Under the pieces are notes generated by a model. It saw nothing but the letters and a program-made list of their open reading frames with translations. It ran no database searches and had not been told where the DNA came from. DNA of 64,000 nt. Source: Micromonospora haikouensis. GTDB lineage: Bacteria; Actinomycetota; Actinomycetes; Mycobacteriales; Micromonosporaceae. The translations under genes were made by a program, and so were the position numbers. Each line of letters begins with the position of its first letter. Within the stretch, counting starts at the first letter, position 1. Shown in pieces: positions 8,259 through 16,776 of this stretch. The stretch spans positions 113,393 through 177,392 of the forward strand of contig NZ_FMCW01000016.1 of assembly GCF_900091595.1 (NCBI RefSeq), in the 5' to 3' direction.

Positions 8259-9431
8259 GTGACCGCCATCCAGAAGAAGGCCCACAACCCGATCGCCCAC
8301 CTCACCGCCACCGACATCGAGGAACTGGGCCGGGAGCTCGACGCCATCCGCGACCGGGTGCTCGCCAGCCGCGGCGAGGCCGACGCCGCCTACATCCGCA
8401 AGGTCATCTCGACCCAGCGCCGGCTGGAGCTGGGCAGCCGGGCGGTGCTGCTGTTCTCGCTGTTCCCGCCGGCCTGGGTGGTCGGCACCCTCGGCCTCGC
8501 CGTGGCCAAGATCCTGGAGAACATGGAGATCGGCCACAACGTCCTGCACGGCCAGTACGACTTCATGCGCGACCCGAAGATTCACTCGACGACCTGGGAG
8601 TGGGACCACGTCTCCCCGGCCGAGCAGTGGAAGCACTCGCACAACCAGCTGCACCACACGTACACCAACGTGCTCGGCAAGGACAACGACCTCGGGTACG
8701 GCATCATGCGCGTCGACGAGGACCAGCCGTGGCACCCGGTCCACCTCGGCCAGCCGCTGTGGAACCTGATCAACGCCTGCTTCTTCGAGTACGGCATCGC
8801 CGCGTACGACCTGGAGCTGGGCCGCAACCTGCGCAAGGGCCGGCACAAGGCCCCCGAGTTCCGGGCCCGGGCCCGCGCGGTCGGTCGCAAGATCCGCCGC
8901 CAGTTCCTCAAGGACTACGTCATCCACCCGCTGCTGTCGGGGCCGTCGTTCCTCAGCACCCTCGCGGCCACCTTCACCGCCAACCTGATCCGCAACCTGT
9001 GGAGCCACTCGGTGATCATGTGCGGGCACTTCCCGGAGGGGGTGGAGACCTTCGAGAAGACCTCCATCGAGGGGGAGACCCGGGGCGAGTGGTACCTGCG
9101 GCAGATGCTCGGCTCGGCCAACATCAGCGGCAGCCGGCTGCTGCACATCATGACCGGCAACCTGTCGTTCCAGATCGAGCACCACCTCTTCCCCGACCTG
9201 CCGAGCTGCCGCTACCAGGAGGTCGCGCCCGAGGTGCGGGCGCTGTTCGCCAGGTACGGGCTGACGTACACCACCGGGGCGCTGCCGAAGCAGGTCGCCT
9301 CCGCCTGGTGGAAGGTCATCCGGCTCTCCCTGCCCAACCGCTCCACCGAGACCCCCGCCCCGCCGCCCGCCGACGCGCTCCCGCACGGCCCGCAGGAGAG
9401 GCAGGACGCCCTGGCGACCGCCTCGGTGTGA
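8259..9431 (+). CDS. Membrane acyl-lipid/acyl-CoA fatty acid desaturase
   Basis: A protein of 390 residues with the three histidine boxes of membrane di-iron desaturases: GHNVLHG (HxxxH), HSHNQLHH (HxxHH) and QIEHHLFP. Hydrophobic spans lie between them (AVLLFSLFPPAWVVGTLGL). It inserts a cis double bond in membrane acyl chains using electrons from the reductase encoded upstream. The GTG start at 8259 follows ACAGGAG with suitable spacing. The C-terminal tail (about 35 residues rich in Pro and Ala) is probably disordered. Confidence 0.92.
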   Translation: MTAIQKKAHNPIAHLTATDIEELGRELDAIRDRVLASRGEADAAYIRKVISTQRRLELGSRAVLLFSLFPPAWVVGTLGLAVAKILENMEIGHNVLHGQYDFMRDPKIHSTTWEWDHVSPAEQWKHSHNQLHHTYTNVLGKDNDLGYGIMRVDEDQPWHPVHLGQPLWNLINACFFEYGIAAYDLELGRNLRKGRHKAPEFRARARAVGRKIRRQFLKDYVIHPLLSGPSFLSTLAATFTANLIRNLWSHSVIMCGHFPEGVETFEKTSIEGETRGEWYLRQMLGSANISGSRLLHIMTGNLSFQIEHHLFPDLPSCRYQEVAPEVRALFARYGLTYTTGALPKQVASAWWKVIRLSLPNRSTETPAPPPADALPHGPQERQDALATASV

Positions 9432-9489
9432 CGGCCCGGTGGCCGCCGGCTCGGCTGGTGCGCCGCGCCCCGCGACATGGCTGTGGCGC

Positions 9490-10338
9490 CTAGCCGACGG
9501 GCTCCCGCAGTCGGCGGTAGTGCTCCCACAGCTCGACGTACGGGATCTGCCGGCCGGTCGCGCGGGCGCGGGCCCACTCGCCGGCCCAGTGCATCAGCAG
9601 GCTCGGCGTGCGCGACCCGACCAACCGGCCGTCCCGCACGGACAGCGACGGGTCACCGGCCCAGCGTTCGAGGGGGATGCGCCACGACCCGGTGGCCGCC
9701 GCGACGGCCAGCAGACTGCCGTACCCGCCCCCCGCCGTCACGATGAGATAGTTCAGCAGCGGCTGCTCGTAGCAGGACAGCTCCATGTGCTCGGCGAGGG
9801 CCAGGGCGGCGGGGAGCCGGGCCTCGACCGACGCCGGCGTCAGGGCCGGCTTGCGGGAGACCACGAACCCGGTGTTGGCGGCGTATGAGACCTGCCGCCG
9901 GCTCAGGGCCCCGGCGGCGTACGCCGAGTCCTTCCACACCCATCTGCGGATGTCGGGCAGGTCCGAGTGGGAGGTGAGGAAGTCGAAGCGGTCCAAAAGC
10001 CGGAAGGTGAAGCCGATGTCGCTGAGGACCACCGTGTCGGTGTCGATGTAGACGAACTCGTCGAAGGGGCCGTCCCAGATCGCCAGCTTGCGGTACTGCC
10101 CGACGGTATGGCCGTGGAACCTGCGACTGATGTCGTCACACCAGTCCAGCCTTGCCTGGTCGCGCCAGACCGAGAAGTCGTACTCGCCAGCGAGCGCGGC
10201 GATGTCCCCGACGTCGTCACCGAACGGCACGAGGCACAGCGGGATCGACGGGTTGTGGACGCGGAAGCTGTTCAGGAACGCGATCGCGAGATCCAGGATG
10301 GCGTCGTTGGCGACGAAGTACGCGCCCCGGTTGGACAC
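9490..10338 (-). CDS. GT-A fold glycosyltransferase-like protein
   Basis: A protein of 282 residues. The segment EFVYIDTDTVVLSDI contains a DxD-type metal/nucleotide-sugar motif, and AYFVANDAILDLAIAFLNSF is a GT8-like first strand and helix. It probably transfers a sugar from a nucleotide donor; donor and acceptor are unknown. GTG at 10338 is supported by AAGGAG eight bases upstream. It is a single-gene unit convergent with the desaturase operon. Confidence 0.65.
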   Translation of the reverse strand: MSNRGAYFVANDAILDLAIAFLNSFRVHNPSIPLCLVPFGDDVGDIAALAGEYDFSVWRDQARLDWCDDISRRFHGHTVGQYRKLAIWDGPFDEFVYIDTDTVVLSDIGFTFRLLDRFDFLTSHSDLPDIRRWVWKDSAYAAGALSRRQVSYAANTGFVVSRKPALTPASVEARLPAALALAEHMELSCYEQPLLNYLIVTAGGGYGSLLAVAAATGSWRIPLERWAGDPSLSVRDGRLVGSRTPSLLMHWAGEWARARATGRQIPYVELWEHYRRLREPVG

Positions 10339-10451
10339 GAAGCTGCTCCTTCACGGGGCGCGACGGTTGCGCATCGTGAGGATGATAGATCACCCTGTCA
10401 CCGCCGGGCAAGTGATCACGGTGGATGTCCGGCGGTCGCCGCCGGCAGGGC

Positions 10452-10631
10452 TCAGCGCCGCGCCGAGTGCCGGTGCTGTACCGCCTGCCGGCCCTTGACG
10501 AACGCGAACACGATGACCGCGAGCAGCGCGATCACCCCGATGATCACCAGCCAGCGGACCGCCTCGAGCAGCAGACCCAGCAGGATGAGCGCGCCGGCGA
10601 CGACGCCGACGACCCAGAGCATGGCGCGCAT
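10452..10631 (-). CDS. Small two-helix membrane protein
   Basis: A protein of 59 residues with two hydrophobic spans (AMLWVVGVVAGALILLGLLL and WLVIIGVIALLAVIVFAFVK) and a short basic tail ending HRHSARR. ATG 10631 is chosen because GGGAGG lies just upstream; the GTG two codons earlier overlaps that site. No family with known function is recognised. Similar short hydrophobic proteins are common in actinomycetes. Confidence 0.65.
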   Translation of the reverse strand: MRAMLWVVGVVAGALILLGLLLEAVRWLVIIGVIALLAVIVFAFVKGRQAVQHRHSARR

Positions 10632-10779
10632 GTCCACCTCCCGTTGACCGGACGGTCCCGCCGACCGGGGCGTCCGTCGGACACGCCTTTCCCGGTTCGG
10701 CCGCTGCCATGCCCGCCGCCGCCATGCCCGTGGGCCGGGCCGACTTCGTCGGCCCGGCGTGGCTGGCCGGGATCAGCGG

Positions 10780-11493
10780 CTAGCGGCGGGCGACGTAGAC
10801 GGTGTTGGCCGACTCCCGGCCCTGCAACGGGTTGGGGAAGCGGACGACGTGGGCCAGGGACGTCGGGAACACCCCGGTGAGCACCCGCTGGAAGTCCGGG
10901 TCGGGCGGGTCGTTGGACCAGAGCGCGAACACCCCGTCCGGGTGCAGCAGGCCGGCGAGGCGGCGCAGGCCCTCGTCGGTGTAGAACGGGGCGTGGCTCG
11001 GGTGCAGCACGTGCCGGGGCGAGTGGTCCACGTCGAGCAGGATCGCGTCGAACCGGCGGCCGGGGGAGTCCGGGTCGAAGCCCGCCCCGTCGGCCACGGC
11101 CGCGAAGAAGTCCGCCCGGACGAACCGGGTGCGCGGGTCGTCGGCCAGGCCCGCCGCGAAGGGCAGCAGGCCCTGCCGGTGCCAGTCGATGACGTCCTCG
11201 ATCGCCTCCACCACCAGCAGCGAGGCCACCCGGGGGTCCTCCAGGGCGGTGCGGGCCGTGTAGCCGAGGCCGAGGCCGCCGACCACGACGTCGAGCGCCG
11301 TGCCGCGCAGCGGGGCCAGCCCGAGCCGGGCCAGCTCGATCTCCGCGACGGGGAAGAGGCTGGACATCAGGAACTCGTCGTCGAGCTTGACCTCGTAGAC
11401 CTCGCGGTCCAGCGCGGGGTCGTGCCGGCGGCGCAGGCTGATCTCGCCGATCGGGGTCTCCCGCCAGGCCAGTTCCTCGAATCGCACGCCCAC
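10780..11493 (-). CDS. Spermidine-synthase-like SAM-binding protein
   Basis: About 237 residues. A Rossmann-type motif I reads LDVVVGGLGLGYTARTAL, followed by the acidic strand LLVVEAIEDVIDWHR and the later FDAILLDVDHSP. This is the layout of spermidine synthase-like aminopropyl- or methyltransferases. It is short for a full spermidine synthase and lacks the usual N-terminal beta hairpin, so another SAM or decarboxy-SAM reaction is possible. The start GTG 11493 has GAGGA five bases upstream; GTG 11505 is the alternative. Confidence 0.65.
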   Translation of the reverse strand: MGVRFEELAWRETPIGEISLRRRHDPALDREVYEVKLDDEFLMSSLFPVAEIELARLGLAPLRGTALDVVVGGLGLGYTARTALEDPRVASLLVVEAIEDVIDWHRQGLLPFAAGLADDPRTRFVRADFFAAVADGAGFDPDSPGRRFDAILLDVDHSPRHVLHPSHAPFYTDEGLRRLAGLLHPDGVFALWSNDPPDPDFQRVLTGVFPTSLAHVVRFPNPLQGRESANTVYVARR

Positions 11494-11611
11494 GCGGGTC
11501 CTCACTTCGGCCGGGTCCGAGCGGATCTTACCGCCCGCGCGGGCCCGACCGCCGCAACAACCGTCATCCGGTACGGGCGCGCCGCGCCCGCGTCCGGCCG
11601 CCGGGGACCGG

Positions 11612-11980
11612 TCAGGACCCGGCGCGCAGCCGGGCGGCGAGCGCGTCGAGGTCGGGCAGGAACCACACATGGTCGGCCCGGTTGGACTCGTGCACCAGAG
11701 CGCGCAGCGCCGGGCTGGCCGCCAGGTGCCCGGAGATGTCGCCGACGACGGCCAGGCGCAGCCGGTAGTTGACGAACTTCTGCATCACGTCGCCGGCGAA
11801 CCGGGTGCCGAGCGAGAAGAACCCCTCGGCCAGCCGGTCCACGGGCACGGCCACCACCTGCGCGCCGAGGAAGGCCGCGCCGATCAGGTCCAGCGCGTCC
11901 TGCTCGGTGGCCACCACCGGGCCGGCCGCGTCGCACACCAGCACCGGCACCCCGGCCAGCTCGCGCACCTCGTCAGGCAT
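11612..11980 (-). CDS. DUF4180 domain protein
   Basis: A protein of 122 residues matching, by recall, the small actinobacterial DUF4180 family: a beta strand near the N-terminus (VPVLVCDAAG), the helix LIGAAFLGAQVVAVPVDRL, the family-like segment FFSLGTRFAGDVMQKFVNYR, and a short C-terminal helix. The biochemical role is unknown. Its ATG overlaps the 3' end of the upstream HTH gene by eight bases, so the two are co-translated and probably act together. Confidence 0.7.
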   Translation of the reverse strand: MPDEVRELAGVPVLVCDAAGPVVATEQDALDLIGAAFLGAQVVAVPVDRLAEGFFSLGTRFAGDVMQKFVNYRLRLAVVGDISGHLAASPALRALVHESNRADHVWFLPDLDALAARLRAGS

Positions 11981-12434
11981 CCTCCGCCTCCCCGCCCTCC
12001 CGGCCGAGCAGGCCGCCGTCGGTGTCGAGCACCGCGTCGATCATGCGGAGCAGGCCGGCCGTGGCGGTGGTGCCGCCCAGGATCACGATCTTCATCCGGT
12101 TCCGTTCCTCGTCGTGGACGGTCTGCACCCGCAGCGGGTGCGCGAGGTCGTACCCGTTGTTCGCCCCGGCCAGGACGAACGTGCCGAGCCGGTCGGCCGT
12201 GGCCCGGTCGACGCCGTCGACCTGCACGATGCTCGACACCTCCGCCGAGGTGCTCCGCGCCGGCGGCGTCGGCGGGTGGCCGGTGAGCGCGTCGAGGTCG
12301 GCGCGGGCGATCCGGTACTGCTTGCCGATCCGGGTGGCCCGGAGCCGGCCGGCACGGATGTAACCGCGCACGGTGCGTACGTGCAGGCCGAGGAGGTCGG
12401 CCACCTGCTCGACCGAGTACATTTCTTCCCTCAT
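11973..12434 (-). CDS. MerR/excisionase-type helix-turn-helix protein
   Basis: A protein of 153 residues. The N-terminal 50 residues (MYSVEQVADLLGLHVRTVRG, then YIRAGRLRATRIGKQYRI) form an excisionase-like winged HTH. The C-terminal part (MKIVILGGTTATAGLLRMI) is a helical and beta region with no recognised ligand site. It overlaps the DUF4180 gene, its likely partner. ATG 12434 or the in-frame ATG at 12422 (preceded by GAGGGA) may be used. The upstream 125 bases are shared with a divergent phosphatase gene. Confidence 0.75.
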   Translation of the reverse strand: MREEMYSVEQVADLLGLHVRTVRGYIRAGRLRATRIGKQYRIARADLDALTGHPPTPPARSTSAEVSSIVQVDGVDRATADRLGTFVLAGANNGYDLAHPLRVQTVHDEERNRMKIVILGGTTATAGLLRMIDAVLDTDGGLLGREGGEAEDA

Positions 12435-12559
12435 CGCTCCCTACCGTACCCCGAAAGGGTGTTGATAGGGAATGTTGGGTCGCGGCCGGGGGCGGTTTCG
12501 CTCACAGGGCTGTCACGCGACGGCAACCTCTGTCGCGGCCGGGCCCCTAGCCTTGATCC

Positions 12560-13117
12560 ATGTCGACGCGGATCGTCTTCGAGACCCATTCGTGGAGTGA
12601 GGACAACGACCGGGGAGTGGCGACCGGCTGGCTGCCGGGGCGGCTGTCCGCGCGCGGCCGGGCGCTGGCCGCCGAGCTCGGTGACCGCAGGCGCCACGAC
12701 GGCATCGCGGCCGTCTTCACCTCGGACCTGCGCCGGGCGGTGGAGACCGCCGAGGTGGCCTTCGGCGGCAGCGGCATCCCGGTCCTGCACGACTGGCGGC
12801 TGCGCGAGTGCGACTACGGCGACCGCAACGGCACCTCCGCCGCGGAGCTGCACCAGGGCCGGGCCCGCCACCTCGACTCGCCCTATCCGGGTGGCGAGAG
12901 CTGGCGGCAGGCCGTGCTGCGGGCCGGGCGCTTCCTCGACGACGTCCCGCTGCGCTGGCATGGGCGTCGGATCCTGGTGATCGGACACGTCGCCACCCGG
13001 TGGGCGCTGGACCACCTGCTCGACGGCGTCCCGCTGGAGGAGTTGATCACCGCCGACTTCGCCTGGCGCGAGGGCTGGGAGTATGACACCGACGCCCGCC
13101 ATTCCGCCCGCGCCTGA
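12560..13117 (+). CDS. Histidine phosphatase family protein
   Basis: A protein of 185 residues with the phosphoglycerate-mutase-like plan: TSDLRRAVETAEVAF, RLRECDYGDRNG, and the second catalytic histidine in LVIGHVATRWALDHLL. The N-terminal catalytic motif, normally RHG, reads FETHSWSEDN here, so the arginine before the histidine is a threonine and the glycine a serine. This variant occurs in some actinobacterial members, and the histidine itself is kept. The substrate is unknown. It is divergent from the HTH/DUF4180 pair. Confidence 0.8.
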   Translation: MSTRIVFETHSWSEDNDRGVATGWLPGRLSARGRALAAELGDRRRHDGIAAVFTSDLRRAVETAEVAFGGSGIPVLHDWRLRECDYGDRNGTSAAELHQGRARHLDSPYPGGESWRQAVLRAGRFLDDVPLRWHGRRILVIGHVATRWALDHLLDGVPLEELITADFAWREGWEYDTDARHSARA

Positions 13118-13153
13118 CCCCGCGCCCGCGGGTGACCCGCCGGGCGCGGGGGC

Positions 13154-13423
13154 TCAGGAGAGCGCCAGGAAGAGCTTCTCCAGCTCCTCCTCGGTCATCT
13201 CCGGGTCCTCGCCCCGGTCGCGGGCGGCGTTGCAGTGCCGCATCCCGGACGCGATCAGCTTGTAGCCGGCCCGGTCGAGGGCCTTGGAGACCGCGGCGAG
13301 CTGGGTCAGCGTGGCGCGGCAGTCCTCCCCCGACTCGATCATGTCGATCACGGCGTTGAGCTGGCCCCGGGCCCGCTTCAGGCGGGTCAGGGCGTCGGCG
13401 GTCATCTCCGGTCGCAGCTTCAC
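13154..13423 (-). CDS. csoR: CsoR-family copper-sensing repressor
   Basis: A protein of 89 residues, all-helical, with the CsoR/DUF156 pattern: TRLKRARGQLNAVIDMIESG, the first Cys in EDCRATLTQLAAV, and the His-Cys pair in ASGMRHCNAA, which together form the trigonal Cu(I) site. It would release DNA on binding Cu(I). No copper ATPase or chaperone gene is adjacent, so its targets lie elsewhere, or it regulates only itself through the palindrome just upstream. Family members that sense other metals or sulfur species cannot be separated by motif alone. Confidence 0.85.
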   Translation of the reverse strand: MKLRPEMTADALTRLKRARGQLNAVIDMIESGEDCRATLTQLAAVSKALDRAGYKLIASGMRHCNAARDRGEDPEMTEEELEKLFLALS

Positions 13424-13447
13424 CTCGCGTCACCTCCGGGGAGAAGG

Positions 13448-13463
13448 GTACCCCGGGGGGTAC
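13448..13463. promoter_or_regulatory. CsoR-type operator palindrome
   Basis: GTACCCC and GGGGTAC form a perfect inverted repeat with a two-base GG spacer, 24 bases upstream of the CsoR start codon. GC-rich tracts ending in TAC/GTA are typical of CsoR operators, so autoregulation is very likely. Confidence 0.7.
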
Positions 13464-13588
13464 GCCGTGGCCACCGCTTCGCGTCACACCCTACGACCCC
13501 GCGCCTGCCCGCCCTCGTGGCGGAGGGTCTCCGTGCGGTCGACGCAGCGTCTATCCTGTGCCCCGATCGACCGGTCGGAGGAAACCGC

Positions 13589-14977
13589 ATGCCGTCGCGG
13601 CAGGACCAGCTTCACTCGTACCAGTTCACCGTGCAGCGGGCGGTCGCCGCCCTGGTGATGCGGGAGACCGACCCCGCACGGTCGCCGTTTCGGCGGCTGG
13701 CCGGGGCCGGGCTGGCCAGCGTCCTGGTCGCCGCGATCGCCCTCGGCGGCTTCGCCCTCTACGGGCTGTTCGCCGGCGGCGGCACCAAGTGGCGCGACAC
13801 CGGCGCGGTGATCGTGGAGAAGGAGTCCGGCGCCCGGTTCGTCTACCGCGAGCAGAAGCTGCACCCGGTGCTCAACTACGCCTCCGCCCTGCTGATCATC
13901 GGCGCCGAGCGGGCGAAGACCGTGCTGGTCTCCCGCCGCTCGATCGAGGGCGTGCCGCGCGGGCTGCCGCTGGGCATCCCCGACGCCCCCGACTCGCTGC
14001 CCGACCGGGCCCGGCTGTCCACCGCCGGGTGGACGGTCTGCTCGGGCGCCGGGGCCGAGCGCGCCGCCGCCGGGGCGGAACCCGGCGCACCCCGGTCGGT
14101 CGTGCTGATCGGCACGGCGGCCACCGGCGGCCGGGCCCTGGGCGACGACGCGATCCTGCTGCAACACCCGGACGGCGGGCTGCACCTGGTCTGGCACGCC
14201 CGCCGCTACCTGCTGCGCGACACCGGGCGGGTGCTCGCCGCGCTCGCCGCCACCCGGCAGCGGGCGGTGCCGGCCGCGCCCGCCCTGATCAACAGCATCC
14301 CGGCCGGGGCCGACCTCGCCCCGCTCGACCTGCCCGGCCTCGGCCAACCGTCGCCCCGGGTGACCGGCGCGACGGTCGGCGACGTCTTCCTCGTCCGCAA
14401 CTCCGGCGGCGGCCGCCAGTACGCCGTCGCCCTCACCGGCGGCCTGGCCGGCGTCACCGAGTTGCAGGCCGCCCTGCTGCTGGCCCGCACCGGCCAGGGG
14501 GAGCCGGAGGCGATGACCCTCGGCCGGTTCGCCGCCCTGCCCAAGCTGCCGGACCTGGTGCCGACCGGGCCCGCCGCCCCGCCGCCGACCCCGCCCCGGC
14601 TCGCCGCGGCGGACCCGGGGGCGCTCTGCGTCCGCGTCGGCGACGACGCGGGGGTGGGCGACGTGCGGCTGGGCGCGACCCTGCCCGACCTGTCGGACAC
14701 CCCGCAGGCGACGGGCGGGACGGCGGTCGCCGACCACGTCGTGGTCGAACCCGGGCACGGCGCCGTGGTGGAGTCGGTCGCCGCACCGGGTGCCACCGGC
14801 GGCGCGCTGAGCGTGGTCACCGATCTCGGCCGCCGGCACGTGCTGGCCGACCCCGCCGTGCTCGGCATGCTCGGCTACCGCGACGTTCGCCCCGTCCGGC
14901 TGCCCGCCGGCCTGGTGGGTCTCGTGCCGGCCGGCAGCCCGCTCGACCCGGCGGCGGCCCGCTCGGCCGGCGCGTAA
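13589..14977 (+). CDS. eccB: Type VII secretion protein EccB
   Basis: A protein of 462 residues. It starts with MPSRQDQLHSYQFTVQRAVA and ALVMRETDP, the EccB signature, and has one transmembrane helix at about residues 43-66 (LASVLVAAIALGGFALYGLF). A long periplasmic domain follows, with two cysteines (WTVCSG and GALCVRVG) that probably form the family's disulfide. EccB is a structural membrane subunit of ESX complexes. The start is supported by GGAGGAAAC upstream. No eccC, eccD, mycosin or ESX substrate genes are adjacent, so it is an orphan in this window. Confidence 0.9.
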   Translation: MPSRQDQLHSYQFTVQRAVAALVMRETDPARSPFRRLAGAGLASVLVAAIALGGFALYGLFAGGGTKWRDTGAVIVEKESGARFVYREQKLHPVLNYASALLIIGAERAKTVLVSRRSIEGVPRGLPLGIPDAPDSLPDRARLSTAGWTVCSGAGAERAAAGAEPGAPRSVVLIGTAATGGRALGDDAILLQHPDGGLHLVWHARRYLLRDTGRVLAALAATRQRAVPAAPALINSIPAGADLAPLDLPGLGQPSPRVTGATVGDVFLVRNSGGGRQYAVALTGGLAGVTELQAALLLARTGQGEPEAMTLGRFAALPKLPDLVPTGPAAPPPTPPRLAAADPGALCVRVGDDAGVGDVRLGATLPDLSDTPQATGGTAVADHVVVEPGHGAVVESVAAPGATGGALSVVTDLGRRHVLADPAVLGMLGYRDVRPVRLPAGLVGLVPAGSPLDPAAARSAGA

Positions 14978-15022
14978 GGAAGGGCCCCCTGTTAACGCCT
15001 ACGGTAGAGAAGGGTTCCCCGC
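14976..15022. repeat. Palindrome-rich intergenic repeat
   Basis: Immediately after the eccB stop there are two similar half-elements, AAGGAAGGGCCCCC and AGAAGGGTTCCCC, separated by TGTTAACGCCTACGGTAG. From memory, near-identical elements are dispersed in intergenic regions of Micromonospora genomes. The copy number has not been checked. It may also help terminate eccB transcription. Confidence 0.45.
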
Positions 15023-15093
15023 TCACCCCGCTCCGACGGGCGGGCGCGGACCCGACGGCGGGCGCCGGCCGGCGGCGGGCGTGGGGAGGCCGG

Positions 15094-15696
15094 TCAGGCG
15101 GGGCGGCGCAGCACGGTGACCGCGAAGTCGGCGTCGTCGCGCCACGGCCGCAGGTCCCAGGTGGCGAAGCGGTGCTCCAGGCGGAGGCCGGCGGCGACCG
15201 CGTCGGCGTCGAAGTCGGCCAGCCGGTAGCCCCGGTCGGTGCCGAAGCCGACGACCACCACCCCGTCGGGGCGTACGTGCGCGGCGACCCGCCCGAGCAC
15301 CCGCTGCTCGGTGCCGGGCGCGACGAACGCCATCACGTTGCCGGCCAGCACGGCGGCGTCGAACGGCTCGGACTCCCCGGCCGCCGCGAGGTCCAGCTCG
15401 GCCAGGTCGCCGACCAGCCAGCGGGGGCCGGGGTGGTCGACGCCGGCCGCCTCGACCAGCACCGGGTCGGCGTCGACGCCCACCACCGTGTGGCCCCGGT
15501 CGTGCAGCGCCGCGCCCACCCGGCCGGTGCCGCAGCCGGCGTCGAGGACACGGGCGCGCGGCGGCACCATCGCGTCCAGCAGCCGGGCCTCGCCGGCCAG
15601 GTCCGCGCCCTCGGCCGCCAGCCGGCGGAACCGGTCGACATACCACTGCGAGTGTTCGGGGCCGGTGTCGGTCACCCATCGGGTCGGGTTCGCCAT
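15094..15696 (-). CDS. Class I SAM-dependent methyltransferase
   Basis: A protein of 200 residues with motif I VLDAGCGTGRVGAAL, motif II VVGVDADPVLVEAA, and the later strand FDAAVLAGNVMAFV. The N-terminus (WVTDTGPEHSQWYVDRFRRL) is that of the UbiE/Methyltransf_25 type small-molecule methyltransferases. The substrate is unknown. It is transcribed alone, divergent from the sugar isomerase. Confidence 0.85.
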   Translation of the reverse strand: MANPTRWVTDTGPEHSQWYVDRFRRLAAEGADLAGEARLLDAMVPPRARVLDAGCGTGRVGAALHDRGHTVVGVDADPVLVEAAGVDHPGPRWLVGDLAELDLAAAGESEPFDAAVLAGNVMAFVAPGTEQRVLGRVAAHVRPDGVVVVGFGTDRGYRLADFDADAVAAGLRLEHRFATWDLRPWRDDADFAVTVLRRPA

Positions 15697-15767
15697 CGCC
15701 CCACGCTAGCCGAGCCGACCCGCCGGGCCCGCGGCCAGCCCCACCCCGCCCCGCCGGAAGGGTACCG

Positions 15768-15777
15768 ATTGATCAAT
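15768..15777. promoter_or_regulatory. ATTGATCAAT palindrome in an AT-rich promoter region
   Basis: A perfect 10-bp palindrome inside an unusually AT-rich stretch (about 15765-15830) between the methyltransferase and the isomerase/hydrolase operon. It is the best candidate for the operon's promoter and an operator for a sugar-responsive repressor. No regulator gene is adjacent. Confidence 0.4.
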
Positions 15778-15945
15778 AACAAGACATATGCCGATTTTTT
15801 GCTCTACACTGAAGCCCAGTGCTACCGATGTGACCCATGGTCAACTGGGTTGTCTCACTCGCCGGCCCCGACGGATCAGCTCAGGTGCCCGGGTGCCGCT
15901 CGACCACGGCGACGCCGACGCCCGCCACGTCGTGCCGAGGTGCCC

Positions 15946-16776
15946 ATGACCGTTCCGCCGACCATCCCGCTGGCCTGCCAGGAGCAGCTGCTCCCCGGCG
16001 ACGACCTGATCCGTAAGCACGCCCTCGCCGCCGCGCTCGGCTTCACCGGCATCGAGCTGCGCGGCCGCGGCGAGCCGGCCCTCGCCCGCCGGCTGCCGGA
16101 GCTGCGCCGCGCCCGCGCCGCCGGGGTGGTCATGCCGACCGTCCGCGTCGAGCCGGGCCCCCTCACCGGCGACGTCGACCCCGAGCGCTCCGCCGACGCG
16201 GTACGCGACCTGCGCTCCCAGCTCTCCGTCGTCGCCGAGCTGGGCGGCGTCGGGGTGACGACCCCCGCCGCCCGGGCGACGCCCGCCCGCCGGCTGCCGC
16301 CGTTCGAGCCGCCCCGCCCGCCGGCCGGCGACCGCCAGTCCCTCCTGGACGCCCTCGGCACCCTGGGCGAACACGCCCGCGCCGAGGGTGTCACCCTGTT
16401 CCTCGCACCGCTCAACCGGTACGAGGACCAGATGGTCAACCGGCTCGACGAGGCGGTGGCGCTCTGCGCGGCCGTCGGCCTGCCCTCGGTGCGGGTCGCC
16501 GCCGACACGTTCCACATGAACATCGAGGAGGACGACGTGCACGCCGCCCTGCGGGCCGCCGCCCCCTACCTCGGGCACGTGCAGGTCAGCGACACCAACC
16601 GGCACCAGCCCGGCGCCGGCCACCTCGACTGGCCGCAGCTCGTGCGCACCCTGCGCGACCTCGGCTACCCGGGCTGGCTGGCGCTGGGCTGCCGGCTGCG
16701 CGGCGAGCCGGTGCAGGCGCTGCACCAGGCGGTCACCGTGCTGCGGCACGCCGAGCCCCGGCGGATGGCCGCGTGA
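15946..16776 (+). CDS. Sugar phosphate isomerase/epimerase-like TIM-barrel protein
   Basis: A protein of 276 residues with the xylose-isomerase-like TIM barrel (AP_endonuc_2 family): GFTGIELRGRGE near the N-terminus, ADTFHMNIEEDD (metal-ligand region, with the conserved DTFHMN), GHVQVSDTNRHQPGAGHLDW, and a final strand YPGWLALGC where the usual catalytic glutamate (E/C position) is a cysteine. It probably isomerises a sugar or ketose, but the last ligand change makes catalysis uncertain. It overlaps the next gene by four bases (GTGA), forming a carbohydrate operon. Confidence 0.75.
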   Translation: MTVPPTIPLACQEQLLPGDDLIRKHALAAALGFTGIELRGRGEPALARRLPELRRARAAGVVMPTVRVEPGPLTGDVDPERSADAVRDLRSQLSVVAELGGVGVTTPAARATPARRLPPFEPPRPPAGDRQSLLDALGTLGEHARAEGVTLFLAPLNRYEDQMVNRLDEAVALCAAVGLPSVRVAADTFHMNIEEDDVHAALRAAAPYLGHVQVSDTNRHQPGAGHLDWPQLVRTLRDLGYPGWLALGCRLRGEPVQALHQAVTVLRHAEPRRMAA

